A stretch of DNA of 64,000 nt from Pseudomonadota bacterium (lineage in GTDB: Bacteria; Pseudomonadota; Alphaproteobacteria; Rhizobiales; Tepidamorphaceae), in the NCBI GenBank assembly GCA_023458595.1, contig JAEWYT010000199.1:43949-107948 (forward strand), in the 5' to 3' direction. Position 1 is the stretch's first letter. Each line of letters begins with the position of its first letter. Below are positions 42,948 through 50,412 of the stretch, piece after piece. The notes beneath the pieces were generated by a model. That model searched no databases and was not told the origin of the DNA. It was given only the letters and a program-made list of their open reading frames with translations. Made by a program: the position numbers and the translations under genes.

Positions 42948-42956
42948 GCGGCCATG
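42926..42956 (+). repeat. 31-bp direct repeat, copy 1 (3' end of the amidase gene)
   Basis: The segment starting CGGCGACTGGCGCGCCATG covers the last codons and stop of the amidase and 9 bp beyond. An identical 31-bp copy is at 43522-43552, after a block of dispersed repeats. Confidence 0.8.
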
Positions 42957-43200
42957 ACGGATACCGGATGGAAATCGACCGATCCGATTCGAGTGACCTT
43001 GGAGGGTGCTTGTCCCCCTCCGACGTCATCCCGGAAACGGCGGAGCCGTTATCCGGGATCGGAGGGCCACGGCGCCGTCGGCGGCTCACCGATCCCGGCT
43101 CGCGCGCCGCTTGGCCGGGATGACGACGGGGAAGGCGTGTGCGAGAGCCGCCGTCCGGGACTGGCCGCAGATACCGGCCGCCGCACTTGCCCGCCGCGCG

Positions 43201-43316
43201 GCCGCACCGGGTCCCGGGTCGGGTCCGGGACACGAGTCCTGCCTTCGGGCATCGGCCTTGCCATACGAACAAAGGCGTGCCCCGGACATGATCCGGGGCC
43301 CAGGGGCGACGCGGCG
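43201..43316. repeat. 116-bp direct repeat, copy 1, containing type A and B palindromes
   Basis: Runs from GCCGCACCGGGTCCCGG to GGGGCGACGCGGCG and matches 43411-43526 with three substitutions. It contains a type A palindrome (43211-43231) and a type B palindrome (43277-43301) like those in the array near 37 kb. The gap between the fused amidase and the CoA ligase (42948-43788, 841 bp) holds this repeat, its copy and other palindromes, such as near 43024-43058 and 43093-43131; I see no gene there. Confidence 0.8.
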
Positions 43317-43410
43317 GGACGGCTCCCAACCGCCCTGCCCTACCGCCCTCGCGGGACTAAACGGGTTGGAAGGTTCGAAGGGAAGGATGATGACCCCGAA
43401 CCGCTGGCCG

Positions 43411-43526
43411 GCCGCACCGGGTCCCGGATCGGGTCCGGGACACGGGTCCTGCCTTCGGGCATCGGCCTTGCCATACGAACAAAGGCGTGCCCCGGACATG
43501 ATCCGGGGCCCAGGGGCGATGCGGCG
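43411..43526. repeat. 116-bp direct repeat, copy 2
   Basis: Second copy of the 43201-43316 element, offset by exactly 210 bp. Its right end overlaps the first 5 bp of the second 31-bp amidase-end repeat. Confidence 0.8.
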
Positions 43527-43552
43527 ACTGGCGCGCCATGTGAGCGGCCATG
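43522..43552 (+). repeat. 31-bp direct repeat, copy 2 (duplicated amidase 3' end)
   Basis: Identical to 42926-42956, including the amidase stop codon context, but 596 bp downstream and no longer joined to the rest of the amidase gene. Confidence 0.8.
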
Positions 43553-43615
43553 TCCAACGCGGTGACCTATTGCCGGAACCACGCGCGAGGGGCGGCGAAG
43601 ATTGGCACCGCCGCT

Positions 43616-43695
43616 CCCGGATTACGCTGCCGCTCCATCCGGGCTGCCAGTGCCGCGAAACGCCGTAGCCCGGATGGAGCAACGCGCAATCCGGG
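43616..43695. repeat. Inverted pair of GTAGCCCGGATGGAG-type repeats
   Basis: Left arm 43616-43646 (begins CCCGGATTACGCTGC, ends CATCCGGGCTG) and right arm 43665-43695 (GTAGCCCGGATGGAGC to AATCCGGG) are near-inverse copies around 18 bp. This is a second family of dispersed element, different from types A-D. It ends 93 bp before the CoA ligase gene. Confidence 0.75.
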
Positions 43696-43788
43696 GCGGC
43701 GGCCGCGTTCCGGGATACCGCGGCGTCGCGCCAATGAAGATTCCGGGTGTCTCACGCCGAGCATCCCGGGCTACAGGGAGGGCATGCC

Positions 43789-45567
43789 ATGACGATCCTG
43801 TCTGAATCGATGGCGGGACAGCTCTCGGTCAGCTTCTTCGATCGCAACGACGCCGCCCGGGAGTCGGGCGGGGCGATCGTCGCGCCGCTCGACGGCAAGT
43901 CCTACGTCTCCGGCGACCGCTCGGTGCCGCTGCGCCGCGCCACCATTCCGCAGGTCTTCGCCGAGACCGTCTCCCGCTTCGGCCCGCGCGAGGCCGCCGT
44001 CTTCCGCGAGCAGAACAGGCGCCTCACCTATTACGACCTCGACCGCGAGGTCGATCGCCTAGCGAGCGGGCTGCTGGCGCTCGGGCTGGAAAAGGGCGAC
44101 CGCATCGGCATCTGGTCGCCGAACCGGCCGGAATGGCTGATCACCCAGTTCGCGACCGCGCGGATCGGCCTGATCATGGTCAACATCAACCCGGCCTACC
44201 GGCTCTCGGAGGTCGAGTACGCGCTGAACAAGGTCGGCTGCAAGGCGCTGATCGCCGCCGACCGGTTCAAGTCGTCCGACTACCTCGGCATGATCGCCAC
44301 GCTCGCCCCGGAGCTTTCGTCCTGCCGGCCGGGCGCGCTCAGGTCCGAGCGCCTGCCCGCGCTCCGGAGCGTCATCCGGCTCGGCGCCGGCAAGACGCCG
44401 GGCATGTTCGATTTCGAGGAGGTCTGCGGCCTCGGCGGCCCCGCCCAGCAGATGCGGCTCGACACAATCACCCGCGGCCTCGATCCCGACGATCCGATCA
44501 ACATCCAGTTCACGAGCGGAACGACGGGCTCGCCCAAGGGCGCGACGCTGACCCACTACAACATCGTCAACAACGCCTGGTTCACCGCACGGACGATGGG
44601 CTTCTCGGAGTCCGACCGGCTGTGCATCCCGGTGCCGCTCTACCACTGCTTCGGCATGGTGCTCGGCACGCTCGGCTGCGTCACGACGGGCGCCTCGATG
44701 GTGTTTCCCGGCGAGGCCTTCGAGGCCGGCCAGACGCTCGCCGCGATCTCCTCCGAGCGCTGCACCGCCGTCTACGGCGTGCCGACCATGTTCGTCGCGA
44801 TGCTCGATCATCCCGAGTTCCGGTCGCACGACTACTCCAGCCTCAGGACCGGCATCATGGCCGGCGCCCCCTGCCCGATCGAGGTGATGCGCCGCGTCGT
44901 CAGGGACATGCACATGCCGCAGGTCACGATCGGCTACGGCATGACCGAGACGAGCCCGCTCTCTTTCCAGTCCTCGATCGAGGACGGACTCGAGGACCGC
45001 GTCTCGACCGTCGGCCGCATCCATCCCCATGTCGAGGTGAAGATCGTCGACGAGACCGGCGCGACCGTTCCCGTCGGCGGCAGCGGCGAACTGTGCACCC
45101 GCGGCTATTCGGTGATGCGCGGCTACTGGAACGACGAGGAGCGCACCCGCGAGGCGATCGACGCCGGCGGCTGGATGCACACCGGCGATCTCGCCGCGAT
45201 CGACGCGCGGGGCTACTGCATGATCGTCGGCCGGGTGAAGGACATGGTGATCCGCGGCGGCGAGAACATCTATCCCCGCGAGGTGGAGGAGTTCCTGCAC
45301 CGCCATCCGAAGGTGACGGAGGCGCAGGTCTTCGGCGTGCCCGACGAGAAATACGGCGAGGAGCTCGCCGCCTGGATCGTGCTCAAGCCCGGCGAGAGCG
45401 CGACCGAGGAAGAGATCAGGGCGTTCTGCAAGGGGGCGATCGCGCACTACAAGGTTCCGCGCCACATCCGCTTCAAGGACACCCTGCCGATGACCGTCAC
45501 CGGCAAGCCGCAGAAGTTCCTGATGCGCGAGCAGATGGCCGAGGAGCTTCACCTCGTAACGCGGTGA
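43789..45567 (+). CDS. AMP-dependent acyl-CoA synthetase
   Basis: A 592-residue adenylate-forming ligase that activates a carboxylic acid with ATP and CoA. The P-loop is FTSGTTGSPKGATLTH near residue 245, the adenine-binding motif GYGMTETSP near 385, the hinge region GWMHTGD near 465 and the catalytic Lys in TVTGKPQKF near the C-terminus. The ATG at 43789 follows GGGAGGG by 6 bp; an earlier in-frame ATG lies inside the repeats. Located after the amidase, it would convert the acid released from the amide into its acyl-CoA. Sequence style is that of medium-chain or aryl/branched acid ligases; the substrate is not determined. Confidence 0.88.
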   Translation: MTILSESMAGQLSVSFFDRNDAARESGGAIVAPLDGKSYVSGDRSVPLRRATIPQVFAETVSRFGPREAAVFREQNRRLTYYDLDREVDRLASGLLALGLEKGDRIGIWSPNRPEWLITQFATARIGLIMVNINPAYRLSEVEYALNKVGCKALIAADRFKSSDYLGMIATLAPELSSCRPGALRSERLPALRSVIRLGAGKTPGMFDFEEVCGLGGPAQQMRLDTITRGLDPDDPINIQFTSGTTGSPKGATLTHYNIVNNAWFTARTMGFSESDRLCIPVPLYHCFGMVLGTLGCVTTGASMVFPGEAFEAGQTLAAISSERCTAVYGVPTMFVAMLDHPEFRSHDYSSLRTGIMAGAPCPIEVMRRVVRDMHMPQVTIGYGMTETSPLSFQSSIEDGLEDRVSTVGRIHPHVEVKIVDETGATVPVGGSGELCTRGYSVMRGYWNDEERTREAIDAGGWMHTGDLAAIDARGYCMIVGRVKDMVIRGGENIYPREVEEFLHRHPKVTEAQVFGVPDEKYGEELAAWIVLKPGESATEEEIRAFCKGAIAHYKVPRHIRFKDTLPMTVTGKPQKFLMREQMAEELHLVTR

Positions 45568-45649
45568 GCGGCGAGGACGATCGTCCGGCCGCCCCACACG
45601 CCGACGGCAGAAAGCCGAAGCGCCCATTTTCGGCGCAAGGCAGGACCGG

Positions 45650-45955
45650 TCAGCGCGGCTGCCAGGCGATCCGAAGCTCCTCGCGGAAGGCGAACCGCAC
45701 GAGATGGCGGACGACGACGTCCTGCAGCTCGGCCATTTGCGCGGCATCCGGGGACGCGAGCGTGATCGTCAGCAGCCCGTCGGCCGCATCGAGATGGCAG
45801 GCGCCCTTGGGAAAGGCGACGTCGCCGGCGCGCTCGTCGTAGCGCGCCGGGATCTTGTGCGCGAAGTGCTTGCACAGCTGCTGAAGGTAGCGGCTGGCGT
45901 TCGGCGTCACGATTTCGGCCGCGCAACGCACGGCCGGAGCGGCCGCCTCGTTCAT
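45650..45955 (-). CDS. DUF2218-family protein
   Basis: A 101-residue protein: VTPNASRYLQQLCKHFAHKIPARYDERAGDVAFPKGACHLDAADGLLTITLASPD, then QDVVVRHLVRFAFREELRIAW, the DUF2218 pattern. In other bacteria this small domain is found beside or fused to siderophore-interacting ferric reductases and is often linked to iron metabolism; its biochemical role is unknown. Its ATG overlaps the PadR stop by 4 bp (ATGA), so the two form an operon under the operator at 46534-46572. Confidence 0.82.
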   Translation of the reverse strand: MNEAAAPAVRCAAEIVTPNASRYLQQLCKHFAHKIPARYDERAGDVAFPKGACHLDAADGLLTITLASPDAAQMAELQDVVVRHLVRFAFREELRIAWQPR

Positions 45956-46521
45956 CAGCTTCGCTCCACGGATTGCGCCGCCGCATCGATCGCCGCGGCG
46001 ATGCCCTCGGCGGTTTCCTTGTCCACGGCCCCGCGCTCCAGGCGCAGCCGCAACGCGAGCCTGAGGTTTTCCATGGCCCGCACGACGGGGGCCGGCGGAA
46101 AGCCGGATTCGTCCGGCGCGGCGCGGGAAAGGATCGCGTCCGCCGCCGCCCGGTTGGCGGCGAGGAAGGCCTCGCCTTCCGGCGTGATGCGATAACGCTT
46201 GCGGCCGCCTTCTTCGGCCTCGATGACGGCATAGCCCATGTCGTCGAGCCAGGAGAGCGTCGGATAGATGACGCCCGGGCTCGGACTGTACCTGCCGCTG
46301 TAGCGCTCCTCGATCGCCTTGATCAGCTCGTAGCCGTGTCGCGGCTCTTCCGCGATCATCGCGAGAAGCAGCAGACGGAGGTCGCCGTAGTTGAAGAAAC
46401 GCCCGCCGTGGCGCCCGCCGCGGCGATGATGGTGACGATGGGGGTGGTCTTCGTTTCGGTCCGAGCAGTCGCCGAAATCCGAAGCATGGCGGAACGGGCC
46501 GCCTCTGGTTCTGTGTCTCAT
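45955..46521 (-). CDS. PadR-family regulator with His-rich N-terminus, YqjI-like nickel sensor candidate
   Basis: A 188-residue PadR protein. Residues 12-38 are rich in potential metal ligands (H12, C19, H26, H28, H30-32, H38). The winged helix follows (FFNYGDLRLLLLAMIAEEPRHGYELIKAIEERYSG, YSPSPGVIYPTLSWLDDMGYAVIEAEEGGRKRYRITPEG, about 42-115), then a helical C-terminus. The order His-rich tail, RFF, then HGYELIKAIE and PSPGVIYPTL, is that of Escherichia coli YqjI, a nickel-responsive repressor. It sits directly downstream of a [NiFe] hydrogenase operon. The ATG at 46521 places the operator just upstream; earlier in-frame starts lie inside the operator. Confidence 0.87.
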   Translation of the reverse strand: MRHRTRGGPFRHASDFGDCSDRNEDHPHRHHHRRGGRHGGRFFNYGDLRLLLLAMIAEEPRHGYELIKAIEERYSGRYSPSPGVIYPTLSWLDDMGYAVIEAEEGGRKRYRITPEGEAFLAANRAAADAILSRAAPDESGFPPAPVVRAMENLRLALRLRLERGAVDKETAEGIAAAIDAAAQSVERS

Positions 46522-46533
46522 GGTCACTGAAAT

Positions 46534-46572
46534 ATATCTCGATATATCGTAAGTCAAGATATATCGAGATAT
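46534..46572. promoter_or_regulatory. PadR operator: perfect 15-bp inverted repeat
   Basis: ATATCTCGATATATC (46534-46548) and GATATATCGAGATAT (46558-46572) are perfect inverse copies 9 bp apart; each arm is itself nearly palindromic. AT-only blocks like this stand out in the GC-rich background. The site fills the 54 bp between the hydrogenase protease stop and the PadR start, fitting autorepression. Confidence 0.75.
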
Positions 46573-46575
46573 GTT

Positions 46576-47040
46576 TCAGACCGCGACGCAGCGAGCGACC
46601 TCCTCGCCGATCCACCCGGCGACGCGGCGGGCGGCCTCCGCGATTTCGGCCGAAACCGGACCGCCCGGCGCGAAATCCTTCGCCTCGATCGCGAAGACGA
46701 TCAGGCGCGGCGGCATGAGGCCGAGCGCGCGGGCGAGCTCGATCGTCGTGCCGAGGCCGACGCCGTGCGACGACAGCGCGCCGAGGCTCTCCGGCAGCGG
46801 CGCGGTGTGGGCATCGAAGCGGTGGACGGTCCCGACCTTGGTCGCGAGCGCGCAGGCGTCGATCAGCCAGACCGCCGGCGCGCCGCGCCAGGCGTCCATC
46901 AGCGTGTGCGGCTCGGCTTTCGTCTCGACGACGCGCACGCCTTGCGGCGCCGCTTCCCCGACATGGCGGGCGGCGATCAGACCCGCCGCGTCGTCGCCGC
47001 GGTCGGCGTTGCCGACGCCGATCACGAGGCGTTCGCTCAT
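46576..47040 (-). CDS. [NiFe]-hydrogenase maturation endopeptidase
   Basis: A 154-residue protease of the HyaD/HybD/HoxW family, which removes the C-terminal peptide of the large subunit once nickel is inserted. The N-terminal VIGVGNADRGDDAAG holds the first metal-binding acidic residue (D16); the second is D61 in LIDACAL and the His is H92 in SSHGVG. It overlaps the large subunit gene by 4 bp. Its target would be the large subunit immediately upstream, whose C-terminus still carries the extension. Confidence 0.9.
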   Translation of the reverse strand: MSERLVIGVGNADRGDDAAGLIAARHVGEAAPQGVRVVETKAEPHTLMDAWRGAPAVWLIDACALATKVGTVHRFDAHTAPLPESLGALSSHGVGLGTTIELARALGLMPPRLIVFAIEAKDFAPGGPVSAEIAEAARRVAGWIGEEVARCVAV

Positions 47041-48332
47041 CCCTCGCCCCGGTCGATGTCGAGCCTGAGGAAATGCGTCGCGCAGGAGATGCAGGGATCG
47101 TAGTTGCGGATCGTCTGCTCGCAGCGCAGCTTCAGCAGCTCGTCCTCGAGCGACAGGTTGGCGGCGATGACGCCGCGCAGGTCGTCCTCGATGGTCGGCT
47201 GGTTCTGCGAGGTCGGCGGCACGATCTTCGCCGTCTCGATGGAGCCGTCGGCGGCGATGTCGTAGCGGTGGAACAGCAGTCCGCGCGGGGCTTCCGTCGC
47301 CCAGGAGCCGCGCCCGGCGCGGGGCTCGACGGCGATCGAGGGCTCCTGCGGCTCGACATAGGCGTCGATCAGCCGCAGCGCCTCCTCGAAGGCGAACAGC
47401 ACCTCGACGGCGCGCACGACGATGCTCCGGAACGGATTGCGGCAGACGGGCCCGAGCCCCGCCTCGCGGGCGACCGCCTTCACCGTCTCCGGCAGCTTGT
47501 CGAAGTTCAGCGCGTAGCGCGCCAGCGGCCCGGTGAGGTAGGACCCGCCGCCCTTGATGGCGGCGTGCAGCGCGGTCGAATGGGCGACGTGGATCTCCTC
47601 GAACACGTCCTCGTACCCGTCGGGCGCGATGTCGATGCCGGTGCTGGAGGCGATGCGCCCGTCGGCCATCGGGTACTCGTCCCCGGGCCGGAGCGCGACG
47701 AACGTGTAGTCGCGCTCGAAGTCGGGGAACTCGAGGCTCGCCGTCCACAGCGCGGTCTCGCGGGCCGCGTCGCGCGCCCACAGGAGCTCCTCGCGCAGCG
47801 CGGCGAGCTCGCTGCGGCGCGGGGCGCGGTAGAAGCCGCCGACGCGCACGTTGATCGGATGGATTTCGCGCCCGCCGAGCGCGGCGACGATGGCGTTGCC
47901 GGCCTTCTTCATCCGCAGCGCCCGCCTGACCGCGTCCTGGTGGTCGCGCGCCATGTCGACGACGCTGTCGAAGCCGAGGAAATCCGGCGCGTGCAGCATG
48001 TGGATGTGCAGCACGTGGCTCTCGATCCACTCGCCGCAATAGAGCAGCCGGCGCAGGTCGCGCAGCTGTCCGGTGACGCGCACGCCACAAGCCCCCTCCA
48101 TCGCGTGGACGGCGCTCATCTGGTAGGCGACCGGGCAGATGCCGCAGATGCGCGCGGTGATGTCGGCGGCCTCGCGGAAATCGCGCCCGCGCAGGAGCGC
48201 CTCGAAGAAGCGCGGCGGCTCGAAGATGTTCAGCTCGACGTGCTCGATCACACCGTCCCGAAGACGGACGTGCAGCGCGCCCTCGCCCTCGACGCGGGCG
48301 AGCTGCTCAACCTTGATCGTGCGCTGCGTCAT
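47037..48332 (-). CDS. hydA: [NiFe]-hydrogenase large (alpha) subunit, group 3 type
   Basis: A 431-residue catalytic subunit. The nickel ligands are in the L1 motif RICGIC (C63, C66) and the L2 motif DPCISCATH (C414, C417, H420). Eleven residues after H420 (FLRLDIDRGEG) form the peptide to be cleaved by the neighbouring protease. Length and the short L2 context fit cytosolic group 3 enzymes (bidirectional NAD(P)-linked or sulfhydrogenase type), not membrane-bound group 1. It overlaps the small subunit gene by 26 bp. Works with the delta, gamma and beta subunits. Confidence 0.92.
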   Translation of the reverse strand: MTQRTIKVEQLARVEGEGALHVRLRDGVIEHVELNIFEPPRFFEALLRGRDFREAADITARICGICPVAYQMSAVHAMEGACGVRVTGQLRDLRRLLYCGEWIESHVLHIHMLHAPDFLGFDSVVDMARDHQDAVRRALRMKKAGNAIVAALGGREIHPINVRVGGFYRAPRRSELAALREELLWARDAARETALWTASLEFPDFERDYTFVALRPGDEYPMADGRIASSTGIDIAPDGYEDVFEEIHVAHSTALHAAIKGGGSYLTGPLARYALNFDKLPETVKAVAREAGLGPVCRNPFRSIVVRAVEVLFAFEEALRLIDAYVEPQEPSIAVEPRAGRGSWATEAPRGLLFHRYDIAADGSIETAKIVPPTSQNQPTIEDDLRGVIAANLSLEDELLKLRCEQTIRNYDPCISCATHFLRLDIDRGEG

Positions 48333-49098
48333 GACGCTCGCTCTCCTCGCGGAACGGCGGGGCGGCCGCGTTGAAGGTGCTCAGGACGCGCCGGATATCG
48401 CGGGCCGACATGCCGTGGCGGGCGAGCACCGTGCTGATCGCCGGCATCTCCGGCGTGTCCTGCGGACCGAAGCAACCGTAGCAGCCGCGGTCGAAGGCTG
48501 GACAGAGCGCGCCGCAGCCCGCCTGCGTCACCGGGCCGAGGCACGGCGTGCCGTGCGCGACCGTGACGCAGACGCTGCCGCGCATCTTGCATTCGAGGCA
48601 GACGCTGTGGCCCGACACCGCCGGCCTGCGGCCGAAGCAGAAGGCGCTGACCACCTCGAGCAGCTGGTACTTGTTGACCGGGCAGCCGCGCAGCTCGAAG
48701 TCGACCGGAACGTGGTCGGCGATCGCCGTGGAGGTCGCCAGCGTCTCGATATAGTCCGGCCGCGCATAGACGGCGGCGATGAAGTCGGCGACGTCGTGGA
48801 AATTGCGCAGGGCCTGGATACCGCCGGAGGTGGCGCAGGCGCCGATGGTGACGAGCGCCCTGGACTGGGCGCGCACCTGCCTGATCCGCTCGGCGTCGTG
48901 GGCGGTTGTGACCGACCCTTCGACGAGGGAGAGATCGTAGGGCCCCGCGACGACGGCGCTGGAGGCCTCCAGGAACTGGGCGATCTCGACGGCGCCGGCG
49001 AGCGCCAGCAGCTCGTCCTCGAGATCGAGCAGCGATAGCTGGCAGCCGTCGCAGGAGGCGAACTTCCAGACGGCGAGCTTGGGTTTCCCGGCGGCCAT
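48307..49098 (-). CDS. hydD: [NiFe]-hydrogenase small (delta) subunit
   Basis: A 263-residue iron-sulfur subunit without a Tat leader, so cytosolic. The proximal-cluster cysteines are C16 and C19 in FASCDGCQLSLLD, then GACATSGG and RGCPVN; further clusters use HSVCLECKMRGSVC and CGALCPAFDRGCYGCFGP. The ATG at 49098 is taken over a GTG 6 bp earlier that would overlap the gamma subunit stop. It passes electrons from the NiFe site to the beta/gamma module. Confidence 0.9.
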   Translation of the reverse strand: MAAGKPKLAVWKFASCDGCQLSLLDLEDELLALAGAVEIAQFLEASSAVVAGPYDLSLVEGSVTTAHDAERIRQVRAQSRALVTIGACATSGGIQALRNFHDVADFIAAVYARPDYIETLATSTAIADHVPVDFELRGCPVNKYQLLEVVSAFCFGRRPAVSGHSVCLECKMRGSVCVTVAHGTPCLGPVTQAGCGALCPAFDRGCYGCFGPQDTPEMPAISTVLARHGMSARDIRRVLSTFNAAAPPFREESERHDAAHDQG

Positions 49099-49100
49099 CG

Positions 49101-49949
49101 TCACAGCCCCGGCACGCTCAGGAGACCGGCGACGCGGTCGTGGCTGAACACCGGCCCGTCGCGGCAGATGAAGGCCGGTCCGAGCTGGCAGTGGCCGCAA
49201 TGGCCGAGCGCGCATTTCATGTTGCGCTCGAGCGAGACGTGGATGTCGGCGCCGCCCATGCCGCGCTTCTTCAGGGCCTCCACCGAGAAATGCATCATGA
49301 TCTCGGGGCCGCACAGGAAGGCCGTCGTGCTCCCCGGATCGAAGTCGGCGCCGGCGATCAGCTTGGTGATGACGCCGACGCGCCCGTTCCAGGTGGTGTC
49401 GGCGTGGTCGACGGTGATCTCGAAATCGAGCCCGGGGGTCGCCCGCCAGCGCTCGAGGTCGTCGCGGAACAGGAACATCTGCGGGTTGCGCGTGCCGTAG
49501 AACAGGAACACCCGGCGGTAGCGCCACCGGTGCGCCAGCACCCGCAGGATCGCCGGCCTGAGCGGCGCGAGGCCGAGGCCGCCGGCGAGGATCACGACGT
49601 CGCGCCCTTCCGCGACGTCCGTCGGCCAGGCAGTGCCGAAGGGCCCGCGCACGCCGACCGTCTGGCCGGGCTCGAGCCGCTCGAAGCCGCGCGTGACGCT
49701 GCCGACCGAGCGCACCGTGTGGACGAGCCGGCCCGTCTCGGCCGGATCGCCGCTGATGCTGATCGCCACCTCGCCGCGCCCGAACAGGTAGAGCATGTTG
49801 AACTGCCCGGGCGCGAAGGCGAAAAGCGCGCCGTCCTCGCGCGGGGCGAGATCGAAGGTGAAGGTATCGTCCGTCTCGTCGCGCCGCATGCGCACCGTGA
49901 ACAGGCGCGGCACCATCGGATCGATCATGGCGGCCGCGGGCACGCTCAT
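49101..49949 (-). CDS. hydG: Hydrogenase gamma subunit, FAD/NAD(P)-binding oxidoreductase
   Basis: A 282-residue ferredoxin-reductase-like protein. The FAD domain (about 12-110) contains FAPGQFNMLYLF and VAISISGDP; the NAD(P) domain (about 115-230) begins VVILAGGLGLAPLRP and has FLCGPEIMM. The C-terminal cysteines CALGHCGHCQLGPAFIC bind a 2Fe-2S cluster, as in the electron-transfer subunit of dihydroorotate dehydrogenase B and in sulfhydrogenase gamma. It links hydrogen oxidation to NAD(P)H. Overlaps the previous gene by 4 bp. Confidence 0.9.
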   Translation of the reverse strand: MSVPAAAMIDPMVPRLFTVRMRRDETDDTFTFDLAPREDGALFAFAPGQFNMLYLFGRGEVAISISGDPAETGRLVHTVRSVGSVTRGFERLEPGQTVGVRGPFGTAWPTDVAEGRDVVILAGGLGLAPLRPAILRVLAHRWRYRRVFLFYGTRNPQMFLFRDDLERWRATPGLDFEITVDHADTTWNGRVGVITKLIAGADFDPGSTTAFLCGPEIMMHFSVEALKKRGMGGADIHVSLERNMKCALGHCGHCQLGPAFICRDGPVFSHDRVAGLLSVPGL

Positions 49950-50410
49950 CGGGCCTTTTCCGTCCCGTAGACGTCGAGGGTCTGGAAACGGGCCTGAACC
50001 AGCTTGTCGACGAGGACCGGCACGAAGCGCTTCATCAGCTCGTAGCCGAGATTGTGGTCGGCCTCGCACTTGTCGCGCAGGCACTTGCCGTCGAGGGCGA
50101 CGGCGACGCAGGTCTCGAGCGCTCGGGCGTCGGTGCTGCAGCGGTAGGGCGGCACGATCCAGTCGGGGTTCAGCACGTCGCCGGGATGCTCGGTGTCGAA
50201 CATCACGTTGCCCCGCGGCCCGGGCATCTCGAGCCCGACGCTGCCGCGCCGCAGGATGTAGAACGTGTCGGCGGCGTCGCCCTGGCGGAAGAGATAGTCG
50301 CCCTTTTCGAAGCGCACCTGCCTGCCGCATCCGGCGATCAGCTCGGAGGATTCGGACCCCAGTCCGCGGAAGAAGGGGTGCTCGATCAGGACCGTTTCGA
50401 GAGGGCGCAT
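49946..50410 (-). CDS. Cyclic nucleotide-binding-fold protein in the hydrogenase operon
   Basis: A 154-residue single-domain cyclic nucleotide-binding-like protein: FEKGDYLFRQGDAADTFYILRRGSVGLEM is the beta-barrel, and the position of the usual phosphate-binding loop reads GDVLNPDWIVPPYRCSTDARALETC, without the classic GELAL..RAA. There is no DNA-binding helix-turn-helix. The domain has five cysteines (C28, C91, C101, C110, C115). It sits between the beta and gamma subunit genes with a 4-bp overlap on one side and 2 bp on the other, so it is likely a subunit or local regulator of the enzyme. Confidence 0.82.
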   Translation of the reverse strand: MRPLETVLIEHPFFRGLGSESSELIAGCGRQVRFEKGDYLFRQGDAADTFYILRRGSVGLEMPGPRGNVMFDTEHPGDVLNPDWIVPPYRCSTDARALETCVAVALDGKCLRDKCEADHNLGYELMKRFVPVLVDKLVQARFQTLDVYGTEKAR

Positions 50411-50412
50411 GG

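Noticed and set aside
42926..43552. Insertion sequence between the two 31-bp repeats
   Set aside because: No transposase frame and no terminal inverted repeats at the borders; the content is dispersed palindromes only.
42954..43668. Open frames of about 200-220 codons in the second repeat block
   Set aside because: They consist of translated dispersed repeats and overlap on both strands; no start signal or domain.
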